Of a stretch of DNA of 64,000 nucleotides, positions 55,745-64,000 are shown one piece after another; positions within the stretch are counted from its first letter, which is position 1, and every line of letters starts with the position of its first letter. The position numbers and the translations under genes were made by a program. The stretch lies in contig NZ_MWZD01000013.1 of the NCBI RefSeq assembly GCF_002982315.1, forward strand, positions 124,001 through 188,000. The letters run 5' to 3'. Under the pieces are notes generated by a model. It was given only the letters and a program-made list of their open reading frames with translations, searched no databases and was not told the origin of the DNA. The stretch is from Leucobacter massiliensis (GTDB lineage Bacteria; Actinomycetota; Actinomycetes; Actinomycetales; Microbacteriaceae).

Positions 55745-57688
55745 TCAGCGCCCCTCCCGCTGGCGGCGCTCGGACCGGGGGCCGACGGCGCGGAGAGCGC
55801 CGAGGATCGCGATGAGGTCGACGAGCTCCTGCAGCCAGGCGCCCAGCAGCGCGGGGAGGAAGCCGAAGGCGGCGATCAGCATGAGCACGACGCTGATGAG
55901 GATCCCGAGCCAGATGCTCTGCAGTGCGATCCGCACGGTGTCACGGCCGATCCGGACCGCGCGTGGCAGGCCGGCGAGGCTGTCGAAGCGGTTCACGATG
56001 TCGGCGGACTCGCTCGCGGCCGTCGCCCCGCGGGCGCCCATCGCGAAGCCGATGTCGGCGGCGGCGAGCACGGGGGCATCGTTCAGGCCGTCGCCGACCA
56101 TGATGAGGGGGCGCGGCTGGATCCCGCTCACGATCCGCACCTTGTCGGCCGGGCGGCACTCGGCATGCACTTCGGCGATGCCGAGGCCCGCGGCGATCGG
56201 CTCGGCGGTTGCGGCCACGTCGCCGGTCACCATGACGGTGCGCTCGATCCCGAGCCGGCGCAGCTCGTCGAGCGAAGATACCGCCTCCTCGCGCACCCGG
56301 TCGCGCATCACGATCGCCCCGGCGGGACTCTCGTCGACCGCGACGTAAATGGCGAGTTCCCCCGGGCGCAGAGCGACGGGATCCAGCCCGGGTGCGAAAC
56401 CGCGCAGCCAGGAGGGCTTGCCGACGCGCACCGTCCGCCCATCCGCGAGCGTCGCCGTGACGCCGTTCGTGGCCTGCTCGGCCGCCTGCGTCACCTCCTG
56501 CAGACGATAGCCGAGCTCGCGGGCGGCCGCGACCACGGAGCCGGCCAGAGCGTGCGAGGAGTACACCTCGGCTGAGGCCGCGAGCCGCAGCACCTCGGCC
56601 TCGGCGAAGCCGGACGCGGGCAGGATCCGTTCGAGCGACGGGCGGCCGCTCGTGAGCGTGCCCGTCTTGTCGAAGGCGGCCGAGCGCACCCGGGAGAGTT
56701 GTTCGAGCGTGCCGCCGCCCTTCACGATGAGCCCGAAGCGCGCGGCACGGCTCATGCCGCCGAGGAAGGCGACCGGGGCGGCGATGAGCAGCGGGCACGG
56801 GGTCGCGACGACGAGCACCTCCGCGAAGCGCACCGCCTCACCGCTGACCGCCCACGCGATCCCGGCGATCGCGAGCGCGAGCACCGTGAACGGCAGCGCG
56901 TAGCGGTCGGCGAGCCGCACCACCCGGGCCCGGCTACCCGCCGCCTGCTCGACGAGGCGGACGATCTGCTGGAACTCGCTGTCTGCGGCGACGGCCGTCG
57001 CCCGCACGGTGACCGCCGACGCTCCGTTGACCGCGCCGCTCGGCACCCGCTCCCCCACCGCGCGCTCGACGGGCAGGCTCTCGCCCGTGAGGGAGGACTC
57101 GTCGAACACGGCCCGCTCCGAGACGAGCACCGCGTCCACGGGGACGAGCGCGCCCGGGCGCACCAGCAGCGGATCACCGACCCGCACCGCCTCGACCGGC
57201 ACGTCCTCCGTCATCGGCTCGGCCGGGGACCCCGTGCCCTCCGTCCCCGCCCCGGCGGCGGGATCCGCGCGCGGGTCGCCCGCCGCGCTCCGCCCCGCGA
57301 CCGCCGTGCCCGCGAGGCGGGTCGCGAGCTGCGGCGCCCGGTGCAGCAGAGCCGTGAGTTCCCGCTTCGAACGGTGCTCGGCGTAGTCCTCCAGTGCCGC
57401 ACCACCGGTGAGCATCAACACCACCACGAGCGCGGCCCACGGCTCCCCCACGAGCACGGCCGCTACGATCGCGGTGACGGCGAGCACGTCGAGCCCTCCG
57501 CGTCCCCTGAGCAGTTCCCGGATCATCCCGATCGCCTCCCACGCGGCGACGCCGAGCGCGTAGAGGCCCACGAGCCAGGAGGCGAGGACGGGCGCGGATG
57601 CTGCGAGGAGGACCAGCCCGGCTGCTCCCACCAGCAGGGAGGCGAGCACGAGCGGGTAGCTGCTCACCACGGTCCGCACTCGCTTCAT
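55745..57688 (-). CDS. Heavy-metal-translocating P1B-type ATPase
   Basis: A 647-residue metal pump without an N-terminal metal-binding domain. The actuator TGES is intact (SSLTGESLPVE near residue 200). The membrane metal motif reads TPCPLL (TPC in place of CPC or SPC), phosphorylation DKTGTLTSG lies near 343, the nucleotide-domain His-Ala pair is in SSHALAGSV, and the hinge is VGDGLNDAPVL. TPC-type pumps are less well characterised; the metal could be Zn, Co or Cd. An about 35-residue Gly/Ala/Pro insert lies before the actuator domain. Monocistronic. Confidence 0.85.
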   Translation of the reverse strand: MKRVRTVVSSYPLVLASLLVGAAGLVLLAASAPVLASWLVGLYALGVAAWEAIGMIRELLRGRGGLDVLAVTAIVAAVLVGEPWAALVVVLMLTGGAALEDYAEHRSKRELTALLHRAPQLATRLAGTAVAGRSAAGDPRADPAAGAGTEGTGSPAEPMTEDVPVEAVRVGDPLLVRPGALVPVDAVLVSERAVFDESSLTGESLPVERAVGERVPSGAVNGASAVTVRATAVAADSEFQQIVRLVEQAAGSRARVVRLADRYALPFTVLALAIAGIAWAVSGEAVRFAEVLVVATPCPLLIAAPVAFLGGMSRAARFGLIVKGGGTLEQLSRVRSAAFDKTGTLTSGRPSLERILPASGFAEAEVLRLAASAEVYSSHALAGSVVAAARELGYRLQEVTQAAEQATNGVTATLADGRTVRVGKPSWLRGFAPGLDPVALRPGELAIYVAVDESPAGAIVMRDRVREEAVSSLDELRRLGIERTVMVTGDVAATAEPIAAGLGIAEVHAECRPADKVRIVSGIQPRPLIMVGDGLNDAPVLAAADIGFAMGARGATAASESADIVNRFDSLAGLPRAVRIGRDTVRIALQSIWLGILISVVLMLIAAFGFLPALLGAWLQELVDLIAILGALRAVGPRSERRQREGR

Positions 57689-57831
57689 GCGCCCAGCTTC
57701 TCAGAACCCCGTCTGAAACGCACGCGGACCGCTTCGTCCTCCGCGCTGAGCAAGACCCAGAAGTGGTCCGAGCGGCTCACCTGCTCCAGCATTCGACTCC
57801 ACGAGCGGGCTCCGCGTGCGAAGATCATCGT

Positions 57832-58722
57832 GTGACATCGTCCCCGTTCACCGCGCGCGGCTGGGTGCTGCTCGCGATCATGTCGGTGCTGTGGGGGCTG
57901 CCCTACCTGTTCATCAGCGCCGCCGTCGAGACCTTCTCGCCGCCCGCGGTCGTCGCGATCCGCACGGGCGGCGCGGCCCTGCTGCTGCTCCCCTTCGCAC
58001 TGCGCCGGGGGGCGCTGCTCCCGGCCCTGCGGCGCTGGCCGTGGGTGCTCGCCCTCGCGGCGGTCGAGATGGCGGGTCCCTTCGTGCTGCTCGCGCACGC
58101 CGAGCAGACGATCTCCTCCGGCCTCACCGGGCTGCTCGTCGCGACCGTGCCGCTGTTCGCGGCGATCATCGCGGTGCTGCGCGGCCAGCGCGAGGCGCTG
58201 CGGCCGCTGCGCGCCGCGGGGCTGCTGCTCGGCTTCGCGGGGGTCGCGATCGTCGCCCTCGGCGGCGGTGGCGCCGCGCACGCGGAGCTGCTGGCGATCG
58301 GCGAGGTGCTGCTGGTCGCGATCCTCTACGCCACCGGTCCCTTCATCGTCGCCCACAAGCTCGACGGGGTGCCGCCGCTCGGCTCGATCACCCTCGCGCT
58401 CGCGGTCGTCGGCCTCGCCTACGCCCCCTTCGCGCTGCTCACCCCGCAGCGGCCGCCGACCGCGGCGAGCGGGGCGTCGATCGTGCTGCTCACGGTGCTG
58501 TGCACGGCCGCGGCCTTCATCGTGTTCTTCGCCCTCATCGCCGAGGTCGGTCCCGCCCGCGCGACGCTCTTCACCTATGTCAACCCGCTCGTCGCGATCG
58601 GGCTCGGCGCGCTCGTCCTCGCGGAACCCCTCACCCCGAGCCTGCTGCTCGGCGTGCCGGTCGTGCTGCTCGGCTGCGTGCTCGCAGCGGGCGGACTCCC
58701 GCTACGCGGGGGCGCCCGGTGA
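57832..58722 (+). CDS. EamA/DMT family transporter
   Basis: A 296-residue permease with ten transmembrane helices in two EamA repeats (SVLWGLPYLFISAA... near residue 14; SIVLLTVLCTAAAFIVFF in the second half). Family members export amino acids or other metabolites; the substrate is not predictable. The GTG at 57832 begins TSSPFTARGW; an upstream open extension lies over the end of the P-type ATPase promoter region and is not coding-like. It is divergent from the ATPase gene. Confidence 0.8.
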   Translation: MTSSPFTARGWVLLAIMSVLWGLPYLFISAAVETFSPPAVVAIRTGGAALLLLPFALRRGALLPALRRWPWVLALAAVEMAGPFVLLAHAEQTISSGLTGLLVATVPLFAAIIAVLRGQREALRPLRAAGLLLGFAGVAIVALGGGGAAHAELLAIGEVLLVAILYATGPFIVAHKLDGVPPLGSITLALAVVGLAYAPFALLTPQRPPTAASGASIVLLTVLCTAAAFIVFFALIAEVGPARATLFTYVNPLVAIGLGALVLAEPLTPSLLLGVPVVLLGCVLAAGGLPLRGGAR

Positions 58723-58913
58723 TCCCGCCCTGGTGCGAGGTACCGTGCGGCCGGTGCCCGGGCTGAGAATCTCGGCGAAGTGAGCCCGGAAGCGCTCGCG
58801 CTTCCCGCGGAGCAGGAGTAGCCTCGGCGGCGAAACACGTCGGCTCGGCCGGACGACGCGCACACGCCGATCCCGCTTCTCGGCATCTCCCGGCCACGGA
58901 AGGGGTCACCACC

Positions 58914-59927
<1,014 letters not shown>

Positions 59928-60013
59928 GGCACCTTCGCCGCCGTGATCCGCTGCGCCCGCCGGACCGGCAGTCGCGTTCGGGTTCCGGCGCGGGGGCGCG
60001 GAGAGCCGCGGCG

Positions 60014-60379
60014 TCAGGCGACGGCGACGAAGCCGAGGATCGCCACGACGATCGAGACGATCGCCAGCACGAGCGCGGGCGCGAAGGGCTCCTTGCGCCG
60101 CGCGTGCACGACGATGGCGCCGACCATGAGCACGGCGAGTGCGATCGCCGCGATGGGGCTGAGCACCGGCGCGATCCCGGTGAGGGGCGGCAGCACGATC
60201 CCGAGCGCGCCCAGCACCTCCGCGATCCCGATCCACTTGACCGACGTGCTGCTGAAATCGGCCGCCCAGGCCATGCCCGAAGCGGCGAGGGCCTCCTTGG
60301 GACGGGCGATCTTCATCAGCCCGGCGGCGAGAAAGGCGAGTGCGAGCAGGCCGCCGACGATCCAGAATGCGATGAGCAT
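60014..60379 (-). CDS. DoxX family membrane protein
   Basis: A 121-residue protein with four transmembrane helices and the DoxX pattern: FWIVGGLLALAFLAAGLMKI with the conserved Lys, then KWIGIAEVLGALGIVLPPL. Members are linked to quinol or thiosulfate oxidation or to stress, but most are uncharacterised. AAGGAG lies 6 nt before the ATG at 60379. A perfect TTGTCGCGACAA palindrome about 135 nt upstream may be its operator. Confidence 0.75.
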   Translation of the reverse strand: MLIAFWIVGGLLALAFLAAGLMKIARPKEALAASGMAWAADFSSTSVKWIGIAEVLGALGIVLPPLTGIAPVLSPIAAIALAVLMVGAIVVHARRKEPFAPALVLAIVSIVVAILGFVAVA

Positions 60380-60514
60380 GAGTGACTCCTTAGGGGTGAG
60401 AGCGGTTGCGCAGACCGCCGGATCGGTCCCTCGGCTCCGCGCAACTCCGCAGCGGGGCGGGGGATCCGCGCCCATACGATGCGCATACCGCACACCAAGA
60501 TGCCGCCGGATTGC

Positions 60515-60526
60515 TTGTCGCGACAA
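60515..60526. promoter_or_regulatory. Perfect 12-bp palindrome, operator candidate
   Basis: TTGTCGCGACAA is self-complementary over all 12 bases, the style of MarR/TetR operators. The nearest gene it could control is DoxX on the minus strand. Binding protein unknown. Confidence 0.4.
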
Positions 60527-60596
60527 CTTATGACGCGCTCTGCTCCGCCAGCCGCGGCCTGCATCTCCGGCGAGCACTGCCGGAGAGCGGCCGAGC

Positions 60597-60643
60597 GGGG
60601 AAAAACGCAGATTCCCCGGCGCACGAGAGCTGTGTTTTTCCCC
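60597..60643. promoter_or_regulatory. Two mutually exclusive hairpins in non-coding DNA
   Basis: GGGGAAAAACGCAG (60597-60610) can pair with CTGTGTTTTTCCCC (60630-60643) with one mismatch. The same GGGGAA can instead pair with TTCCCC at 60612-60617. Such competing stems are seen in attenuators and riboswitch platforms; a simple terminator is also possible. No downstream gene is close enough to decide. Confidence 0.3.
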
Positions 60644-60929
60644 AATCGGCAGGAATCCGGCCCCGGGCAGCGCCCCTGTGCGCCTCCCATGCGCGGGCCG
60701 GGAGGCTCGGAGCCGCTGACTGCCCCGGGATGCGGGTCCGCGCGGTCGAGCGGAGCGGGCGCCGTGCGGCGGCGTCGCGGTCGGTGTGCGCGACGCCGCC
60801 GACGCGAAGGGTGTCGTCCCTCCCCGATCGCCCCTCGACGTCCCGCTCCCGCCCCGCGCCGCCTGCACTGCACAGAGGATTCGCGCACGGTTCACTCACT
60901 ACAGCCAAGTCCGAATCCCCGGCGATTCA

Positions 60930-60935
60930 TATACT
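60930..60935 (+). promoter_or_regulatory. Candidate -10 element for the ZIP transporter gene
   Basis: TATACT, close to consensus, in an AT-richer patch (GATTCATATACTGG) about 95 nt before the ZIP start. The -35 is weak. A GAATC/GATTC inverted repeat sits just upstream. Confidence 0.4.
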
Positions 60936-61030
60936 GGGACCGGCGGAGCCTATGCAAACCCTGGGCACGCGTCGCGTGCCGTCACTCTCCGCCAACCGAT
61001 CCCCGTCCCATCTCAGGAGGCGAACTCGAT

Positions 61031-61896
61031 ATGGAAGACGGAATCGACCGCAGGGTCCCCTCGTGCTCGTGAGCGTGCTGTGGGGCGCGGTGGGCTCGGT
61101 GCCGCTGGTCATCGGCGCGCTCCTGGCCGGGGTGCGCCGGTGGCCGGATCGGGTGCTCGGGGTGGTGCTCGGCTTCGGGGCGGGCGCACTGATCGCGAGC
61201 ATCGCCTTCGAACTGTGGGAGGAGGGCTTCGAGCAGGGCGGGCCGGTGCCGCTCGCGCTCGGGGTGGCGCTGGGTGCGACGGTCTACTTCACCGCCGACC
61301 GGCTCGTGGAGCGGCGCGTCGCGGCCGGGGCGGGAGGGGGGGGGCTTCTTTAAACATCTCCGAGCCCACCAGACCGGGGCTGGTCTCGTTTGCCGGCTTT
61401 CCCATTGAAAAAAAAAATCCTTCTGCTCCTCTGTTAGTAGCTTTTTTCGGTATAGGCTGCGGCGGCGGGGGTGCCGCTCGCGCTCGGGGCGCTGCTCGAC
61501 GGCATCCCGGAGCAGCTGGTCCTCGGCTTCGGGCTCGCGGAAGGCGAGGGGGTGAGCATCGCGCTCGTCGTCGCGATCTTCGTCTCGAATCTGCCGGAGT
61601 CCATCGGATCGTCGGCCGAACTGCTCGACGGCGGGGTGAAGCGTCCCGCGGTGCTCGGCCTGTGGGCCGCCGTGGCGGCGCTGTGCGCCGGGGCGACGGT
61701 CGCGGGCTGGGCGCTCTCCGGCGCCGCATCGGTGGGCGTGCGCTCCGGCCTCAACGGCTTCGCCGCGGGCGCGCTGCTCGTGATGCTGGTCGACTCGATG
61801 ATCCCCGAGGCCCAGGGGCGCGCCAAGGATCTCGCGGGCATCGCCACCGTGCTCGGCTTCGCCCTCGCCGCCGCCCTCTCTGCGATCGGCGGCTGA
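61031..61896 (+). pseudogene. ZIP family metal transporter gene, interrupted by foreign adapter sequence
   Basis: Both halves are clearly one ZIP-type permease: LWGAVGSVPLVIGALLAGVR and IASIAFELWEEGFEQGG before the break, then GVPLALGALLDGIPEQLVLG (the metal-site helix) and FVSNLPESIGSSAEL after it. Between 61336 and about 61465 the sequence is a poly-G run, Nextera adapter, poly-A and low-quality bases. The start also looks damaged: AGGAGG precedes the ATG at 61031, whose frame stops after 13 codons unless one C is added to the CCCC near 61057-61060. The real gene is probably intact in the organism. Confidence 0.8.
61336..61465. other. Assembly artefact: Illumina Nextera adapter read-through
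   Basis: After nine G (61336-61344), bases 61345-61374 match the reverse complement of the Nextera read-2 transposase adapter (ACATCTCCGAGCCCAC is exact), 61375-61382 would be an 8-base index, 61383-61407 resemble the P7 end (TCTCGT.TGCCG...TTG), and 61408-61417 are ten A. The next about 45 bases are AT-rich and unlike the genome. This is library sequence, not biology. Confidence 0.92.
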
Positions 61897-61953
61897 GGGG
61901 CGCCGCGACCCGGAGACGCGCGGTGCGGAGCCGTGATTGGCCGGAGTTCTGGC

Positions 61954-61959
61954 TAGAGT
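61954..61959 (+). promoter_or_regulatory. -10 element for a leaderless antitoxin start
   Basis: TAGAGT ends 7 nt before the ATG at 61967, with no ribosome-binding site between. Confidence 0.4.
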
Positions 61960-61966
61960 GGTGAGC

Positions 61967-62242
61967 ATGAAGACGGTGTCGCTGAGCGAGGCGAAGGACA
62001 GGCTGTCCAGCTACGTCGATGAGGTCGAGACGGAGCACGAGCGGATCCGCATCACCCGGCACGGGCGGGGCGCGGCCGTGCTCATCAGCGAGGACGACCT
62101 CGAATCCCTTCAGGAGACCATCTTCTGGCTCTCGCAGCCGGGCACGCACGAGGATGTCGCCGAGGCCCTCCGATCCGGCACTGAGGGAACCACGCTCGGG
62201 GTTGCCGAGGTGCGGGCACGCTTCGGGTTGCCGCCGCGATGA
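61967..62242 (+). CDS. Type II antitoxin, Phd/YefM family
   Basis: A 91-residue protein. The N-terminal Phd/YefM DNA-binding fold is clear: MKTVSLSEAKDRLSSYVDEV, then RIRITRHGRGAAVLISEDDLESL. The C-terminal half (residues about 50-91), helical and acidic, would wrap the toxin. It overlaps the RelE-type toxin gene by 4 nt (ATGA), the standard antitoxin-first order. It should repress its own promoter together with the toxin. Confidence 0.85.
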   Translation: MKTVSLSEAKDRLSSYVDEVETEHERIRITRHGRGAAVLISEDDLESLQETIFWLSQPGTHEDVAEALRSGTEGTTLGVAEVRARFGLPPR

Positions 62243-62505
62243 GCTGGGAGGTCCAGTTCTCCCCCGCGGCGCTGCGGAGCCTGGATCGCCTGCCCCCGCG
62301 GATTGCCGCCGCGGTCGTGGAGTTCACCACGGCGACACTGCCGCAGAACCCTGAGCGCATGAGCAAGCCCCTCCGCGACGAACTGAACGGACTGCGCTCC
62401 GCGCGCCGTGGGGACTACCGCGTGCTGTTCTCCCTCGACCACGAGCGCGGCGTGCTGCTTGTCATCAGGCTCGCGCACCGCGCCGACGCCTTCCGCCCCC
62501 GGTGA
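62239..62505 (+). CDS. Type II toxin, RelE/ParE superfamily
   Basis: An 88-residue RelE-type protein: WEVQFSPAALRSLDRLPPRI at the start, then LNGLRSARRGDYRVLFSLD with the conserved basic residues and Arg, and the C-terminal VIRLAHRADAFRPR with the His-Arg pair. Members of this kind cut mRNA at the ribosomal A site. It is intact, with no sign of decay, and its ATG overlaps the antitoxin stop. Confidence 0.85.
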   Translation: MSWEVQFSPAALRSLDRLPPRIAAAVVEFTTATLPQNPERMSKPLRDELNGLRSARRGDYRVLFSLDHERGVLLVIRLAHRADAFRPR

Positions 62506-62946
62506 GCCTCGTCCCGGCCGTCAGCCCGTCCGGGGCTCAGGCGATCTGGAGGGAGCGGATCGAGTTGCCGAAGACGTGCCGGTCGATCACGGTCTCCGCG
62601 CCGCGGCCGGGTTCGGTGCCCGCTCCGAGTCCCGCGCCCGTGAGCGCGGCGCCGGCGCGGAGGCCGCGCGCGGCGAGGGCGGCGAGGCGATCCGCGTTGC
62701 AGCCCGCCGCGAAGACGTTGGTGGGTGCGAGCCCGGGATCCAGCAGCGGATCGATGACGAGGTTCCGGAGGGCTCCGTCGTCGCGGTGCGCGCCGATGTC
62801 ACCTGTCAGGAGGACGTGCACCGCGAAGTGGCGGCGACTGGTCCGTGCAGTGGGGGCCGGAAGGAACGACGGATCGCTTCCGACCCGCATGCGAGCAACG
62901 GCGAGTGCTCCGCGGCGAGCTGCGCACCGCGCCCACGACTCGCCGC
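62506..62946. other. Gap of about 440 bp with one doubtful open frame
   Basis: No recognisable gene. A minus-strand frame, 62537-62890, is listed separately at low confidence. No terminator or RNA gene is apparent. Confidence 0.3.
62537..62890 (-). CDS. Doubtful 117-residue open frame
   Basis: A frame with reasonably protein-like composition in its second half (LRNLVIDPLLDPGLAPTNVF, then AAGCNADRLAALAARG), ending VFGNSIRSLQIA. The first 25 residues are Ser/Arg-rich and unconvincing. It could be the C-terminal remnant of an enzyme or a chance frame. I recognise no family. It lies downstream of the MacB-like ATPase on the same strand. Confidence 0.25.
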   Translation of the reverse strand: MRVGSDPSFLPAPTARTSRRHFAVHVLLTGDIGAHRDDGALRNLVIDPLLDPGLAPTNVFAAGCNADRLAALAARGLRAGAALTGAGLGAGTEPGRGAETVIDRHVFGNSIRSLQIA

Positions 62947-63891
62947 TCAGAGCTCGTGGAGGGTGCCGTTCTCGAGGCGGAGCCGCCGGTCGGCGCGCCT
63001 GGCGACGGCGGTGTCGTGGGTGACGGCGATGATGGTGAGGCCCTCACGGTTCAGCCCTTCGAGAAGAGTGAGGATCTCGTCGCGCATGGCCTCGTCGAGG
63101 TTGCCGGTGGGCTCGTCGGCGAGGAGCACGCGGGGACCGGTGACGATGGCGCGCGCGATGGCGACGCGCTGCTGCTGGCCGCCGGAGAGCTCGCCGGGGC
63201 GGTGATCCGCGCGGTCGGCGAGGCCGACCTTGGCGAGGGCCTCCCGCACGAGCTCCGCGCGGATTTCCCGCTTGCCGCCGGGAGCGGCGTGCGCGGGACC
63301 GAGGGCGCCGCGGGCTTCGAGGGCGACGTTCACGTTCTCCGCGGCGGTGAGGGTGTGGATCAGGTTGAAGGCCTGGAAGACGAAGCCGAGCTGGGTGGCG
63401 CGGATCCTCGTCAGCTCCGCGGCGCTCGCGGTGCCGAGTTGGGTGTCGTTCAGGGCGATGGTGCCGCTGGTGGGGCGGTCGAGGGCGCCGAGCAGTTGCA
63501 GTAGCGTGGATTTCCCGCCCCCGGTGGGACCCTGGATGGTGAGGAACTCGCCGGGTGCGACGGTGAGATCGACGCCGGTGAGCGGGGTGATGGTGCCGCC
63601 GCGGGCGCGGTACTGCTTGGTGACGCCCTGCAGCACGTAGAGCGGCGGATCGGGCGGTGCGTCTGCCGGAGTGCCTTCCGGTGCGGGAGCGGCGACGGGA
63701 CCGGGCAGCTCGGTCGCGGGGATCGGCGCGCCGTCCGCGTGCTCGGCGGCTCCGCTGGAGCCGGGACCGGCGGCTTCGCCGTTCGCGGCGTCGAGGCTGC
63801 GGGGTGCGGTGGTGGTCATGTTCGTCTCGTTTCGTTCGGGATCCTGAGCGGAACCGTGATCGGGGTCGGGATCTGCCGGTGCGGGGGTCAT
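62947..63891 (-). CDS. ABC transporter ATP-binding protein (MacB/LolD type)
   Basis: A 314-residue ATPase of the type that pairs with FtsX/MacB permeases. Walker A is GPTGGGKST near residue 119, the Q-loop region is LGFVFQAFNLI, the signature LSGGQQQRVAIARAI lies near 218, and Walker B is VLLADEPTGNLD. An unusual N-terminal extension of about 80 residues, rich in Ala/Pro/Gly/Asp, precedes the ABC domain. The ATG at 63891 overlaps the permease stop (ATGA); an internal ATG at 63819 would shorten the extension. Confidence 0.85.
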   Translation of the reverse strand: MTPAPADPDPDHGSAQDPERNETNMTTTAPRSLDAANGEAAGPGSSGAAEHADGAPIPATELPGPVAAPAPEGTPADAPPDPPLYVLQGVTKQYRARGGTITPLTGVDLTVAPGEFLTIQGPTGGGKSTLLQLLGALDRPTSGTIALNDTQLGTASAAELTRIRATQLGFVFQAFNLIHTLTAAENVNVALEARGALGPAHAAPGGKREIRAELVREALAKVGLADRADHRPGELSGGQQQRVAIARAIVTGPRVLLADEPTGNLDEAMRDEILTLLEGLNREGLTIIAVTHDTAVARRADRRLRLENGTLHEL

Positions 63892-64000
63892 GCGACGGAG
63901 CGGAGGGCTTCGGCGGGGCTGAGCCGTGCGGCGCGCCAGGCGCCGAAGCCGCCGGCCAGGAGTCCGCCGAGCAGGGCGAGCGCGAGGGCGAGGGCGACGA
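63888..64000 (-). CDS. FtsX-like permease of an ABC transporter (C-terminal end only)
   Basis: The last 36 codons of a membrane protein reading in from the right edge: an Ala/Leu-rich helix, then GGFGAWRAARLSPAEALRSVA and a stop. The WRAARLSPAEALR ending is characteristic of FtsX/MacB-type permeases. It overlaps the ATPase gene by 4 nt and is its partner. Confidence 0.85.
   Translation of the reverse strand, partial: VALALALALLGGLLAGGFGAWRAARLSPAEALRSVA

Larger units (their letters stand above)
60380..60929. other. Long non-coding stretch with operator and hairpin structures
   Basis: About 550 bp without a credible gene on either strand. It contains the palindrome at 60515-60526 and the paired hairpins at 60597-60643, which are listed separately. 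The rest is GC-rich with no recognised RNA family. Confidence 0.4.

Noticed and set aside
61022..61070. A 13-codon upstream peptide before the ZIP gene
   Set aside because: It continues into the ZIP frame if one C is restored, so a frameshift at the start is simpler than a leader peptide.
61967..62505. Possible larger defence island around the Phd-RelE pair
   Set aside because: Neighbours are a metal transporter and a common ABC exporter; no restriction, nuclease or phage genes are visible.

Overview
The window is high-GC DNA (roughly 70%) with gene content and order typical of Actinobacteria: SUF genes next to ctaA/ctaB, tkt-tal, OpcA, RbpA, WhiA, actinobacterial-type RapZ, DUF3099 and SURF1. 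The order and protein sequences fit Microbacteriaceae best, with a Leucobacter-like genus as my guess. No rRNA, tRNA, CRISPR array, prophage or insertion sequence is visible.

0-39 kb is a well-kept housekeeping region. Leftmost are L31 type B, an ABC ATPase divergent from serB, a PEP mutase/isocitrate lyase family protein, fabG beside an exact 118-bp tandem repeat, DUF3099, SURF1, a cutinase-like lipoprotein and an ABC-F ATPase. Central carbon metabolism then dominates: zwf-opcA-gnd-pgl form one overlapping minus-strand operon, and tkt-tal-pgi a plus-strand one, together covering the pentose phosphate pathway and its link to glycolysis. Between them sit the SUF Fe-S assembly operon (sufB, sufD, Rieske ferredoxin, sufC, sufT) and the heme A pair ctaA/ctaB. 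After a strong shared terminator come rbpA, secG, tpiA, pgk, sodA, whiA, rapZ, uvrC and uvrA, then a RES-type toxin-antitoxin pair, a small unknown gene and uvrB. uvrA has a LexA-like box, uvrB has a PafBC-type (RecA-independent) promoter, and both appear to be transcribed without a leader.

39-52 kb is accessory and damaged. It holds an alcohol dehydrogenase, a broken kdpFABC potassium pump (kdpA/kdpB fused by deletion, one frameshift, an altered TGES motif), a short TetR regulator, a FUSC membrane protein, a chimera of a ribbon-helix-helix antitoxin and a MazF-like toxin, DUF981, a rifampin ADP-ribosyltransferase (arr), an SDR enzyme, a frame-broken padR/DUF4097 pair and an ABC exporter.

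52-64 kb holds a VanRS-like two-component system divergent from a VanY-like carboxypeptidase, a metal P1B-ATPase, an EamA permease, an aldo/keto reductase, DoxX, a ZIP-type metal transporter, a Phd-RelE pair and the start of a MacB/FtsX-type ABC transporter. The ZIP gene contains about 70-120 bp that match Illumina Nextera adapter read-through, index and poly-A included. This is an assembly artefact. With several homopolymer frameshifts between 40 and 61.4 kb, it means the broken genes there may be partly sequencing or assembly error rather than biology.
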